A model generated the notes under the pieces. It saw only the letters and a list, made by a program, of their open reading frames with translations. It was not told the origin of the DNA and did no database searches. Shown here one piece after another: positions 8,655 through 17,350 of a stretch of 64,000 nt of DNA (its first letter is position 1; every line of letters starts with the position of its first letter). The stretch comes from Natribaculum luteum (GTDB lineage: Archaea > Halobacteriota > Halobacteria > Halobacteriales > Natrialbaceae). The position numbers were made by a program, and so were the translations under genes. The stretch is from the NCBI RefSeq assembly GCF_023008545.1, contig NZ_CP095398.1, forward strand, positions 372,001-436,000, read 5' to 3'.

Positions 8655-9422
8655 TCAGGAGAGTTCCGCGTTCACCTCAATGATGTTGATCGTACGCAAC
8701 AGTTCGTCGCGAAGTTCAGCCTCGATAGCTTCGTCGTCCATTCGTCGAACCGGCCCCGAAATACTGATTGCTCCGCGAACACCACCACTATCGTCACGTA
8801 TCGGGGCCGCTAAACATCGGATCCCGCGAACACGTTCCTCGTTGTCGATAGCGTATCCTCGCTCTCGAATCGCTGCTAGTTCAGTATCGAGCTCCTCACG
8901 CGTCGTAATCGTGTTGTCGGTCTTTTTCGGAAGACCGTGCGTTTCGATGGCGGTATCGACCCGTTCCTCGGGAAAACATGCCAGCATTGCCTTCCCGGCC
9001 GCGATGCAGTGGAGATGTGCGTATTCGCCGACCTGGAGCGAAGACCGGATGGCCTTCTCCCCTGACGAACGCGCCACACAAACTGCTCGATTGTCTTCCA
9101 AGACGGTAAACTGCGCTCGTTCGCCGGTTGTCGACGAGAGATCGTCCAGCCGATCGCGAACGAGGTCGTAGATGCCGATACCGTCTTTGACCCGTTCAGC
9201 AAGGCGAAGATACCGGAGACTAAGCTTGTACTCGCCGTCGGATCGGGTTATGTACCCTCCTTCAACTAGCGTTGCGAGGTGTGTATGCACCGTCCCTTTC
9301 GAGACATCGAGGCGAGAGGCCAGTGTGGTAACCCCCATTGGCCCGTCTCGTTCGAGCAGCGTGATGATGTTACACGCCCGCTGTACCGATTGAATCGTCC
9401 TGGGTGTGTCGTCTGTTTTCAT
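8655..9422 (-). CDS. IclR family transcriptional regulator
   Basis: 255 residues, standard length. The winged HTH (about residues 8-72) contains IQSVQRACNIITLLERDG, the recognition helix VSKGTVHTHLATL and the wing GYITRSDGEYKLSLR. The effector domain (about 78-250) contains IAAGKAMLACFPEE, HGLPKKTDNTITT, IRERGYAIDNEE and GAISISGPVRRM. It is in the same orientation as, and 147 bp upstream of, the ThDP enzyme gene, making that gene or operon the likely target. Confidence 0.9.
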   Translation of the reverse strand: MKTDDTPRTIQSVQRACNIITLLERDGPMGVTTLASRLDVSKGTVHTHLATLVEGGYITRSDGEYKLSLRYLRLAERVKDGIGIYDLVRDRLDDLSSTTGERAQFTVLEDNRAVCVARSSGEKAIRSSLQVGEYAHLHCIAAGKAMLACFPEERVDTAIETHGLPKKTDNTITTREELDTELAAIRERGYAIDNEERVRGIRCLAAPIRDDSGGVRGAISISGPVRRMDDEAIEAELRDELLRTINIIEVNAELS

Positions 9423-9799
9423 ACTGCTAATAGCTGTGAGTGGATATTTAATCGTTCGGATCTATCAAACACTTCCTCGCCAGTACCGATCGCTCCCGAG
9501 GTTGATGCGACGAGAAGATTGCGAGAGCGGATCGATACTCCCGGAGGTATCAGAATACAAGGTGAAACCGAACAGCCGACAGCGTTCGTGTGACTCAAAC
9601 GAGACACGCTCACTGTTCTATCGGTGGAGAACATCTGATCTCGGGATTCCGTACAGCCGACGGGGTACACGACGATACTCAAACAATGGTAGTGGCATCG
9701 GGACCGACTGCCGCGGAGAACTTCCAAATGGTCGGATGGCCTGGCCACGACAACCGCTCGAGAGACGTTGCATCACCGACGTCACGCAGTGTTCTGTTT
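9423..9799. other. Intergenic stretch left of the ISH4-type element
   Basis: No gene recognised. The stretch carries the IclR gene's upstream region, and its right end is the IS target site. Confidence 0.4.
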
Positions 9800-9807
9800 T
9801 ATGAAAA
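9800..9807. repeat. Left copy of 8-bp target duplication of the ISH4-type IS
   Basis: TATGAAAA at 9800-9807 is repeated directly at 10809-10816, immediately outside the two inverted repeats. Eight bases is the duplication length known for IS1595-family elements. Confidence 0.85.
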
Positions 9808-10808
9808 CGCTCTTGTGTAGCACTTTGTTGATCTCACAGCGTAGCTTTGATAGCGTGTTTGAGGGCTTCTCTTCCTGGTTTCCGCAGTAGTTTTCGTCGA
9901 AGTTGGAAGGCTCGGAGATACTGTGTGAGTTTATCTTTTGAGATGCCTCGGTGAGGCGAGAGCCACGGTCGCAGCAGCGATCCGTGGCTCTCGCAGGTGT
10001 TGACGTGGACGTCTTCGTCAGCGTATTCGCCGTCGCCGTGGACGACGTATTCGCGGTCGAATGCGTCGTCCTCATTGAGTGGATCATAGGCACGAAATCC
10101 GTCGGTGTAGACGGTTAGTGGCTCCTCATCGCGGTTTGCGAGAAGGAGCCGAATCGTCGATTCATCAGCGGATTTCGCGGGAATCACGTACCGGTTGCCG
10201 GTGCCACGATCAACGATCGTGAACACCGGCGGTTTGTCCTGTTCGTACGATCCTCGTCCACGCGTGGACAGGCCACGCGAGCGCGACGGTCGGTCGCGCT
10301 CGCGGCCTTTCAGCCCTGCAGAGACGTAGACCTCGTCGATTTCGACCGGCCCGACGAGGTTAACTGAAGGCGCGTTGAGCGCCTTCGTGAAGCGCTCGAC
10401 GCGCTGATGGATCGTTTTGTACTGAACGTCGATTTCTAGCTGCAGCTGGCGAAGACTCGTGTTAAACCGGAGAAACGCGTAAATCGAGAACAGCCACTTT
10501 CTAAGTGCGACCTTCGAATGGGCGAAGATCGTGCCGGTCTTGTCGTTGAACGTGCGGTCGCAATTCTTACAGAGATAGCGCTGAAAGTGCCCATAGCTGC
10601 CGTTCTTGACCGTTCGGTCAGAACGGCAGCGAGGGCAAGTAACACCGTTACGCCAGCGAACCTGCTGCAACAGGTCCGCTGCGACTGATTCCGACCCAAA
10701 CACATCCAGCGGAATCATGCCTAACGGACACCGCTGACGCGGTGTCCTTGCTCTCTTCGATTCCACAGCGACAGCTAAACGGCATCAACAATCTCCTACA
10801 GAAGAGCG
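9808..10808. mobile_element. Complete ISH4-type (IS1595 family) insertion sequence, 1001 bp
   Basis: The left end starts CGCTCTTGTGTAGC and the right end, reversed, CGCTCTTCTGTAGG. Over the outer 25 bases (9808-9832 and 10784-10808), 21 positions match. Both ends are flanked by the same 8-mer, TATGAAAA. One transposase gene fills the element. The preserved duplication means it inserted by transposition fairly recently and has not recombined since. Confidence 0.88.
9834..10718 (-). CDS. ISH4-type (IS1595 family, ISXO2-like) transposase
   Basis: 294 residues from ATG 10718 (MIPLDVFGSESVAADLLQQ), the start that matches known ISH4 proteins; the same frame is open to an upstream ATG at 10766. An N-terminal zinc ribbon has two CxxC pairs (CPRC and CKNC). 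The ISXO2-like DDE domain follows: EIDEVYVSAGLKGRERD, VYTDGFRAY, and HVNTCESHGSLLRPW with the catalytic Asn/His-type end. The C-terminus is a basic helix. It is intact and presumably active. Confidence 0.88.
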   Translation of the reverse strand: MIPLDVFGSESVAADLLQQVRWRNGVTCPRCRSDRTVKNGSYGHFQRYLCKNCDRTFNDKTGTIFAHSKVALRKWLFSIYAFLRFNTSLRQLQLEIDVQYKTIHQRVERFTKALNAPSVNLVGPVEIDEVYVSAGLKGRERDRPSRSRGLSTRGRGSYEQDKPPVFTIVDRGTGNRYVIPAKSADESTIRLLLANRDEEPLTVYTDGFRAYDPLNEDDAFDREYVVHGDGEYADEDVHVNTCESHGSLLRPWLSPHRGISKDKLTQYLRAFQLRRKLLRKPGREALKHAIKATL

Positions 10809-10816
10809 TATGAAAA
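10809..10816. repeat. Right copy of 8-bp target duplication of the ISH4-type IS
   Basis: TATGAAAA, identical to 9800-9807. Confidence 0.85.
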
Positions 10817-11239
10817 TATGACGGCATTTTGCACCTGGTAAATGAACTGGAAGCGCCGACAGCGGCATCGTTGACCGGTAGTCGATCGCGTCGCGACGTT
10901 AAACAACCTGCTCGACACGATTCTTCCGGTTGCCGAGTGGTTTGCGAGACGAAAACGTTACTTGTGGACAATCACCACGGTGAATGTGGGGTTACAACAC
11001 GGTCAACGTCGACGATCTCGCCTGGAGCGCTGCGCTTCTCGCCCACTAGAACCCGTTCACTTCTCAAGTCCTACAGAGCCAAACTGCGAAATTACGATCG
11101 AATAGTCACATACGGTAATTTATTATATTACGATTATATGATCGTAAGACATAGTGGTGCAGATGGTGAATCTCTGTCGAACACGAATTTACATGCCTAT
11201 GGCTGTAATATCGGCCGGTGATGAACTGGACCGCTACTC
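10817..11239. other. Stretch between IS and truncated aldehyde dehydrogenase; no gene recognised
   Basis: Short frames only. The middle (about 11080-11160) is unusually AT-rich for this genome. It presumably replaced the 5' part of the aldehyde dehydrogenase that starts abruptly at about 11240. Confidence 0.35.
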
Positions 11240-11746
11240 CGGATAGATGGCGTCCGGAAGATCACCTTCACTGGTTCGACGGAGGTCGGCCACCACATCA
11301 TGCGCAACGCTGCCGACCGAGCGGCACCTGTCACGCTCGAACTCGGAGGGAAGTCACCGTTTATCGTGTTCCCGAACGCCGACATCGAAACGGCCGTCGA
11401 GTCAGTCGCCGGCGTCATGTACTACAACACTGGCCAATCCTGTGATGCCCCCTCGCGGGTGTTCGTCCACGAAGACGTCGAAGACGAGTTCATGGACGCG
11501 TTCCTGGAACGGACTACCGAGGAGGTGGTTGGCGATCCACTCCGCGAAGGGACGACGATGGGCCCGCTCGCGTCGAAAGCGCAGTTCGAGAAGGTAACTA
11601 ACTACCTAGATGTCGGTCGTAAGGAGGGAGCGAGCATCGCCGCAGGTGGCGAGATCCCTGACGGTGAGGAGTTTGAAGACGGCTGGTTCGTCGACCCAAC
11701 CGTGTTCACCGACGCCAGCCGTCATTTCAGCGCTCCACGTCGATGA
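11240..11746 (+). pseudogene. Aldehyde dehydrogenase, internal fragment
   Basis: The open frame begins inside the NAD-binding domain (KITFTGSTEVGHHIM from 11258). It contains the general-base Glu in LELGGKSPF and the catalytic Cys in YYNTGQSCDAPSRVF, and it stops after FEDGWFVDPTVFTDAS with an unrelated tail. About 160 of roughly 480 residues remain. Both the N-terminal Rossmann part and the C-terminal catalytic/oligomerisation part are gone. Similar enzymes oxidise 2-oxoglutarate semialdehyde or other semialdehydes in hydroxyproline and amino-acid breakdown, so its loss may have cut a pathway that the neighbouring racemase and flavoenzyme belonged to. Confidence 0.8.
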
Positions 11747-12441
11747 TTCGTCGACACCAAACCTGATCGACGAGACCGTGGCTGTACCAGGATCATACGC
11801 CTTCCAAATCCCTTTCTATTATCGAACCCCGCTCTCGACTCACCTGGTGTGGATTATAAAAACACCAGATATATTACATATACAGAAGTTTGTTCTGATA
11901 GGTTTGGACGAGAGGAACGGCTAGTTAAGCACCACCCTGTCTGAGTAAGTTGCGTTCTATCCGATCGTTGCAGTCGTTGGAGTGTTGTGCATATTCCACA
12001 ATTTAGTCTCTGATATTCACCCAACTATCTATCCACGAGTTGTAGAAGAAATCGACAAGTTTTCGAAAGAAACACCGACTTTCGGTCAGATTCCAGCCGA
12101 CATAGTCGGATCGACGCTCCTTCCTACCCGAAAGAGGATATTCAGATGACCGTAGCCATCAACGAGAAACGCGACTTCGGAGTAATCGTGTTTCATGATC
12201 AGCCTCTGAAGAGATGCAGCGGCTGGATCGATGTCTCTCATCCAGAGACTACCCGTCGAGAATTAGTTTTGAGCCGATATCGATTACAATACTCCACAAT
12301 ACTATCCGTCAATAATTTACAGTAGTGTTATCAATGACGACCCGAGGCAGTTTAACCGTCGATGGATCTGAAATACTATCAGATGATCTATACAATCATT
12401 ACTAGACTGCTTATACGAACGGCCAACGTCGATTAATTAGA
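11747..12441. other. AT-richer stretch, no gene recognised
   Basis: About 700 bases with many stops in all frames and noticeably lower GC than the neighbourhood. No IS terminus was recognised. The breakpoints of the ALDH fragment (left) and the headless IclR gene (right) bound it. Confidence 0.4.
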
Positions 12442-13065
12442 GCGAACCTCCTCGTCGCCAAGGAAGACGACGAGCACCGTCTCGGCCTCCAATTTATGAC
12501 GTTCGGCGAGTATGTCAAAAATAAAAATCCGCTTTACGAGGCTGGCAAAGACGAGACCGAAGACCTCGCAGCGAACACCGGCGAGTACGCACATCTCATG
12601 GCCGAAGAGTTCGGGCGGGGAATCCATCTTTACAAAGCGCAAGGAGAAAACGCGGTCGGAGAACCGTATCACAACCGAAACTTGCAAAAACGGGATTACC
12701 TCCATTACTCGTCGACGGGGAAGTCGATTCTGTCGTGTTTACCCGATGAGCAGGTCCTGTCGATCGTCGATGAGTACGGATTGCCTGAGCGGACAGAACA
12801 GACGATCACGTCGGAAGAAGAACTTTTTGAGGAACTCGAGACGGTACGCAATCGCGGATACGCATTCAACGACGAAGAAGAAATCGAGGGGCTTCGTGCG
12901 GTGGGTGCACCGATTCGTGCAAACCAAAACGACATCATTGGAGCCATTAGCGTCTCGGGACCGGTTAGCCGGATGAAAGACGAGCGGTTCCGCAACGAAC
13001 TTCCCGAAACGGTAGTCCAGGCCGCTAACGTGATAGAACTGAATATCGATACCGCTCGTGAGTAG
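12442..13065 (+). pseudogene. IclR family regulator lacking its DNA-binding domain
   Basis: The readable frame starts at the very end of the winged helix (NLLVAKEDDEHRLGLQFM from 12445) and continues through a complete IclR effector domain: HYSSTGKSILSCLPDEQ, YGLPERTEQTITSEE, VRNRGYAFNDEEE, GAISVSGPVSRM. The stop is at 13063-13065. The helix-turn-helix region of about 55 residues is missing, with no start codon at a sensible place except ATG 12496 after the truncation. If expressed from 12496 it would be a ligand-binding domain without DNA contact. Most likely it is a dead gene cut by the same rearrangement as the ALDH fragment. Confidence 0.78.
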
Positions 13066-13130
13066 TATCCGTTCTCCATATTATTCCCAAACACATAACT
13101 GTTCTGTTATAATATGTATATCATATCTTA

Positions 13131-13735
13131 ATTCATACTATAATGTGAGATCGACATGTATTTGCACATTTAGGAGTGACATGCTCTTCGAACCGAGCAC
13201 TGGGTTCAGTGACCACGTCCAAGCACGTTGTCCAGAGAATTCGACGGTCGTCCACATGTCGCGCGGGAATCGCGTCGGCACACGGTTCGATCGTACGGAT
13301 TTCTTCATTTGCTCGAGACACACTACTGTAGTGTCCATTTCCCGCCGCTTTTTTGCGGTTGTCCCGGCACTCCGCCCGCTCGTCAACAGTTGCTTTGGCG
13401 GCTGTGTGGCGAGGGTTTTGATACCGCAATCCCGCTTCTTTGCGTAACCGCCGACAGCTTGGAACTGAATAGTCGACAACGTACGTGTGTTCACGAGACT
13501 GCTGGACGAGTGCTGGTGTCGATGCCGACGCGTCGATTCTAACTCGCTCGGTGACTCGTGGACGATCTGCTCGAACCCATATTACTGTTATTCTGAGGGT
13601 TTTCATCATTTATCATATTGGGTAACATCAATGACGACCTGCTCGAGCGACTCGTCGAGTTGCTTTCCGTCCACGCTTTCGAGGGGATTATACAGCTCTT
13701 TGACAGAAACCTCGTCGAGATGGTCAACTAGCCCA
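13131..13735 (-). pseudogene. Degenerate IS630-family transposase remnant
   Basis: Minus-strand reading gives VDHLDEVSVKEL at the start (13735 leftwards), then an internal deletion of most of the HTH region, then LDESLEQVV. After frame changes it gives STPALVQQSREHTY, SVPSCRRLRKEAGLRYQNPRH, and a piece of the DDE domain (QMKKSVRSNRVPTRFPRDM, SGQRAWTW). The same protein is better preserved at 28600-29190. At least two frameshifts, an internal deletion and a missing C-terminus make it non-functional. Confidence 0.75.
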
Positions 13736-13904
13736 GTGATGAAGACGAGCAAAAATATCTAACAGTGATCTCAATTCGGTGCAGAGAACTGAATTCAGTA
13801 ACGTCTCTCGAGTTCTTACAGTGGCGGCGTACTTCAGGCGCCCGAGTGCTGAGATCGCTAGCGAGTCGATTATTTTACCACCATGCAGTCAGCAACAGTG
13901 AGCG

Positions 13905-15092
13905 ATGGCAATCGAGTCACAGTCGGTGCGTGCGTCGAGGAGCTGGCGGTCGGTTGCGGTGGTCACAGGCTGGCAGACGACGGCCAGTCTCTGCTACTAT
14001 ACCATCTTCGCTGCGACCGGGTTCCTTCGAGATACGTTCTCCCTGTCCGAAGCGCTCGTCGGCGTTTTCCTTACTGCTACGCTGCTTGGAAACACACTGC
14101 TGCTCTTCCCAAGTGGCGCAGCCGTCGACGGTCTCGGCGAGAAACGAATGATGGCCGCCGGGCTGGTCGTCCTCGCCATCGCAGCCGTCGGCGTGTCGCT
14201 CGCACCGACGTTTGGCTTCCTCCTTGGTGCGGGGATACTCCTGGGTGGCGCATACTCGACGTCGATGCCGGCGTCGAATCGAGCGATCGTCGCCAGTTCC
14301 CCCACGGGACAGCAGGGCCTTGCGATGGGATTGAAGCAGGTCGGGGTCACCGCGGGTAGCGGTGCGGCGTCGCTTCTCATCACGGGCATCGCTACCATCG
14401 CCACCTGGGAGGTTGGCTTCTGGATCGTCGCGATCCTGGCCGGCGGTTACACGCTGGGGTTTATGATCCTCTACGACGGCTCACACGGTAGCGGCGAATT
14501 CTCACTGCCAGACTTCTCGAGGCTTCGGGCCAATCGGGCCTACGTACTGCTCGTCGCTTCTGGCCTGTTCGTCGGCGCATCGATCTTTTCGATGCTTGGC
14601 TACACCGTCCTCTACGTGCAAGACGTCACGAATGCGAGCGTCGCCGCCGGCGGCATCGTGCTGGCGGTGACGCAGGTGACTGGGAGTGTCAGCCGTATCG
14701 GCGCCGGGAATCTCGCGGACCGACTGGGCGGTGCGAGCGGCGCAGCCACCGTTGCGGTTGGCCAGATGGCCCTTGGGGCCGCCCTCTTTGCCGTAATCGC
14801 CGGTGGTGACTGGCCGCTTCCAGTTGTCGTCGTGCTCTTTGCCGGTCTGGGTCTCTCGATCCACGGCTCGACTGGCGTCTACTACTCGTGTCTCTCGGAA
14901 CTCGTCGATACCGACGACATCGGCGGTGCGACGGCCGGTGGCCAGACCGCAATCAACATCGGTGGAATCGTTGCGCCGCCACTGTTTGGACTGTTAATCG
15001 AGACGTCTGGCTACGGGATCGGCTGGGCGCTGCTTGCCGGGACGACGCTGGCGGCGACGGTACTGCTCGTGGCGGTTCGACTGCGGACGTGA
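13905..15092 (+). CDS. MFS transporter
   Basis: 395 residues made almost entirely of hydrophobic segments (about 12 predicted). It has the MFS loop 2-3 type motif (AAVDGLGEKRMMAAGLVVL, and NLADRLGGASGAATV in the second half), which indicates the duplicated six-helix architecture. The N-terminal half has GWQTTASLCYYTIFAATGF. The family moves small organic molecules with a proton or as uniporters. In this zone it probably imports or exports an organic acid, but no residue identifies the substrate. It is preceded by IS630 debris, so its own promoter must lie within about 150 bp. Confidence 0.85.
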   Translation: MAIESQSVRASRSWRSVAVVTGWQTTASLCYYTIFAATGFLRDTFSLSEALVGVFLTATLLGNTLLLFPSGAAVDGLGEKRMMAAGLVVLAIAAVGVSLAPTFGFLLGAGILLGGAYSTSMPASNRAIVASSPTGQQGLAMGLKQVGVTAGSGAASLLITGIATIATWEVGFWIVAILAGGYTLGFMILYDGSHGSGEFSLPDFSRLRANRAYVLLVASGLFVGASIFSMLGYTVLYVQDVTNASVAAGGIVLAVTQVTGSVSRIGAGNLADRLGGASGAATVAVGQMALGAALFAVIAGGDWPLPVVVVLFAGLGLSIHGSTGVYYSCLSELVDTDDIGGATAGGQTAINIGGIVAPPLFGLLIETSGYGIGWALLAGTTLAATVLLVAVRLRT

Positions 15093-15431
15093 CGTCTTTT
15101 CACCCGTTGCCATCGACGGTCCCTCCATTTACAGGCCCCTCTCGATTTCGGTAGGATGCGACAGGCCGCGAGCATCGCAGAGACGGGGATGTCACGTGGT
15201 CGCTCTGTTCTCGTAGTGATAAGCACGGCCGCTTTCGGACGTCTCGAGCCGAACACAGCGCCGACTCCCCCGAAGTGCGGTTTTGTAAGCGCACCCGTTT
15301 TTCAGGAGGTTTTTTATCCGCATGCCTGTAAGTGACAGTCGAAGGCGTCGACGACGAATGGCTCGCCGCCGGAGATAGAGGGAACCGCTCCCAACGGATA
15401 GCCACGTGACCGTCGCGCTCAGAGGTAACTG
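15093..15431. other. Intergenic stretch between MFS and CoA-transferase genes
   Basis: No gene recognised. A TTTTTTATC run near 15309-15317 is the best TATA-like candidate for the downstream genes. Confidence 0.35.
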
Positions 15432-15545
15432 ATGATCCGAACTACCGATGGTGGGAAGTCGATCCCCGCCCTGGCCGGTCGAACAGCATTCGAGGAACAC
15501 CGCGTGTCCTGTACTCCCATCCCGGAGGTAAGACGGTGGTCATGA
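15432..15545 (+). CDS. Possible 37-codon leader ORF overlapping the CoA-transferase start
   Basis: ATG 15432 opens a frame of 37 codons ending in TGA 15543-15545, which shares ATGA with an ATG (15542) of the CoA-transferase gene. The Shine-Dalgarno-like GGAGGT at 15524-15529 lies inside it. There is no recognisable motif. It could be a coupled leader peptide or chance. Confidence 0.22.
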   Translation: MIRTTDGGKSIPALAGRTAFEEHRVSCTPIPEVRRWS

Positions 15546-17020
15546 CCGGGCACGGCAGACCCGAACTGAAAGACGTCGATCGACGGCTGTACGGTGATCT
15601 TCCGTGTATCGACGCTACCACTGCCGCAGCGCGAATCGACACCGATGCGACCGTGCTCACGAGCGGGTTCGGCAGCGTCGGGTATCCCAAACGCGTTCCG
15701 CTGGCGCTCGCCGATTCGGATCGTGCGCTGTCGCTGACGGTCGTCAGCAGCGGCAACGTCGGCGACGAGATCGACGTCGAACTCGTCGAGTCGGGTGCGA
15801 TCGAGCGGCGCTTCACGTATCAATCATCTGCCGTCGCTCGAGCGGCGACGAACGGACGTGAAATCGCGTTCAGCGACCGAAACGCGTCGTCGCTCGGCGA
15901 CGAGGTTCAGTACGGCGGGATGGTCGACCCCGACGTTGCTATCGTCGAAGCGATCGCCGTCGGCGAGGACTGGTTCATCCCGTCGACGTCGATCGGACAG
16001 GTTCCGGCGTTCGTCGAGGCTGCTGACGAGTTGCTCGTCGAAGTGAACGACAGACAGCCCCTCGAGCTCCAGGCGCTTCACGACGTCTACCGTCCCGAGG
16101 CACCACCGAACCGGAGCCCTATCCCGCTGACGGATCCGGGCGATCGAATCGGGACGCCGTACGTGACCTTCGACCCCGAGAAACTCGTCGGCGTCGTAGA
16201 GACTGACCGTGCCGACTCGACGTACTCGTTCCGGGAGCCGACGGACGACGACCTCGCGATTGCCGCCAACCTCGGGGACTTTCTCACCGAGGAAGTCCGA
16301 CGTTGTTCGGCGTTCGACGACGCGGTCCACCTCCAGTTCGGCGTCGGTTCGCTCGGAAACGCGTTGATGGGAGAACTGTCATCCCTCGAGTTCGGCGACC
16401 GTGACGTCGTGTACTTCGGCGAACTCATCCAGGACGGATTGCTCGATATGCTCGATGCCGGACGACTCGAGTCTGCGAGTGCGACGTCGCTGGCGCTCAC
16501 TGACGACGGACAGGAGCGGCTCTTCGCGGACGTCGAACGGTACGCACAGGACGTCGTGCTTCGCCCGGCAGACGTCTCGAACCATCCCGGATTGATCGAT
16601 CGGTTCGGCGTGATCGGGGTCAACAGTGCGATCGAGTTCGACATCTACGGAAACGTCAACTCGACGCACGTCGGCGGGAAACGGATGATAAACGGCGTCG
16701 GCGGCTCCGCTGACTTCAACCGCAACGCCCTGATTACGGTCTGTGCGCTTCCCTCGACCCACGACGGTGGCGAAATATCGCGCGTCGTTCCGATGGCGTT
16801 CCACGTCGATCACACCGAACACGACGTCGACGTCTTCGTCACCGAACAGGGAGTCGCGGACGTCCGTGGCTGTTCGCCGGTCGAACGTGCCGAGCTGATA
16901 ATCGAAGAGTGTGCACACCCCTCGTTCGAGCCGCGCCTCCGCGAGTACCTCGACAGCGTTCGTGGGCAGGACAACCACATCCCTCACGACGTCGAACGAG
17001 CCGTGAAGTGGTCGAGGTAG
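15536..17020 (+). CDS. Acetyl-CoA hydrolase/CoA-transferase family protein
   Basis: 494 residues, the length of succinyl-CoA:acetate or 4-hydroxybutyrate CoA-transferases. It has two alpha/beta halves. The second half has the CoA-site motif FGVGSLGNALMGEL and, after it, YFGELIQDGLLDML, the region holding the catalytic Glu that forms the enzyme-CoA thioester. It also has GKRMINGVGGSADFNRNA, typical of the C-terminal half. It would transfer CoA between acids such as acetate, succinate or a catabolic intermediate. The GTG start at 15536 is chosen because GGAGGT at 15524-15529 is 6 bases before it; ATG 15542 is the alternative. Confidence 0.85.
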   Translation: MVMTGHGRPELKDVDRRLYGDLPCIDATTAAARIDTDATVLTSGFGSVGYPKRVPLALADSDRALSLTVVSSGNVGDEIDVELVESGAIERRFTYQSSAVARAATNGREIAFSDRNASSLGDEVQYGGMVDPDVAIVEAIAVGEDWFIPSTSIGQVPAFVEAADELLVEVNDRQPLELQALHDVYRPEAPPNRSPIPLTDPGDRIGTPYVTFDPEKLVGVVETDRADSTYSFREPTDDDLAIAANLGDFLTEEVRRCSAFDDAVHLQFGVGSLGNALMGELSSLEFGDRDVVYFGELIQDGLLDMLDAGRLESASATSLALTDDGQERLFADVERYAQDVVLRPADVSNHPGLIDRFGVIGVNSAIEFDIYGNVNSTHVGGKRMINGVGGSADFNRNALITVCALPSTHDGGEISRVVPMAFHVDHTEHDVDVFVTEQGVADVRGCSPVERAELIIEECAHPSFEPRLREYLDSVRGQDNHIPHDVERAVKWSR

Positions 17021-17116
17021 TCCCAACAAAGCAGCAACCAGAACGCGATTTCTCCCCCTCCGTACGCACCTGAGTGACGATAGAGAGAATCTTCGAATCG
17101 CCGGCGACGCTGACGC

Positions 17117-17350
17117 CTATCCCCCGAGGAAGAGGGAGAGCCAGTAGAGGTAGCCGCCAGTGAGCACCAGAGCGACGATCGCTTCCATGAACTTGACGTA
17201 CGTCTGTCCGTGGGTACTCCGGAAGTCCTGTATCACCTGGATTCGGCTCCAGATCGGCATGAGCTGTGGTGGAAGGACCTCCTCGAGTCCGCCGACGTTC
17301 TCGGTGTCGACCTGTTCTTCCGGATCTTCGTCGTCTGATCTCACGCTCAT
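17117..17350 (-). CDS. Small membrane protein coupled to TRAP permease
   Basis: 77 residues: an acidic N-terminus (about 1-25), an amphipathic middle and one hydrophobic segment near the C-terminus (FMEAIVALVLTGGYLYWLSLF). Its start overlaps the stop of the TRAP permease by 4 bp (17347-17350), so the two are translationally coupled. The protein is not recognised by motif; its position suggests a small accessory subunit of the TAXI-TRAP transporter, which lacks a separate small DctQ-type gene here. Confidence 0.6.
   Translation of the reverse strand: MSVRSDDEDPEEQVDTENVGGLEEVLPPQLMPIWSRIQVIQDFRSTHGQTYVKFMEAIVALVLTGGYLYWLSLFLGG

Noticed and set aside
13131-13144. Identical 15-mer at both IS630 remnants as a possible attachment site
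   Set aside because: It lies in the transposase coding sequence (YEF region) of both copies, so it is explained by homology rather than by a recombination site.
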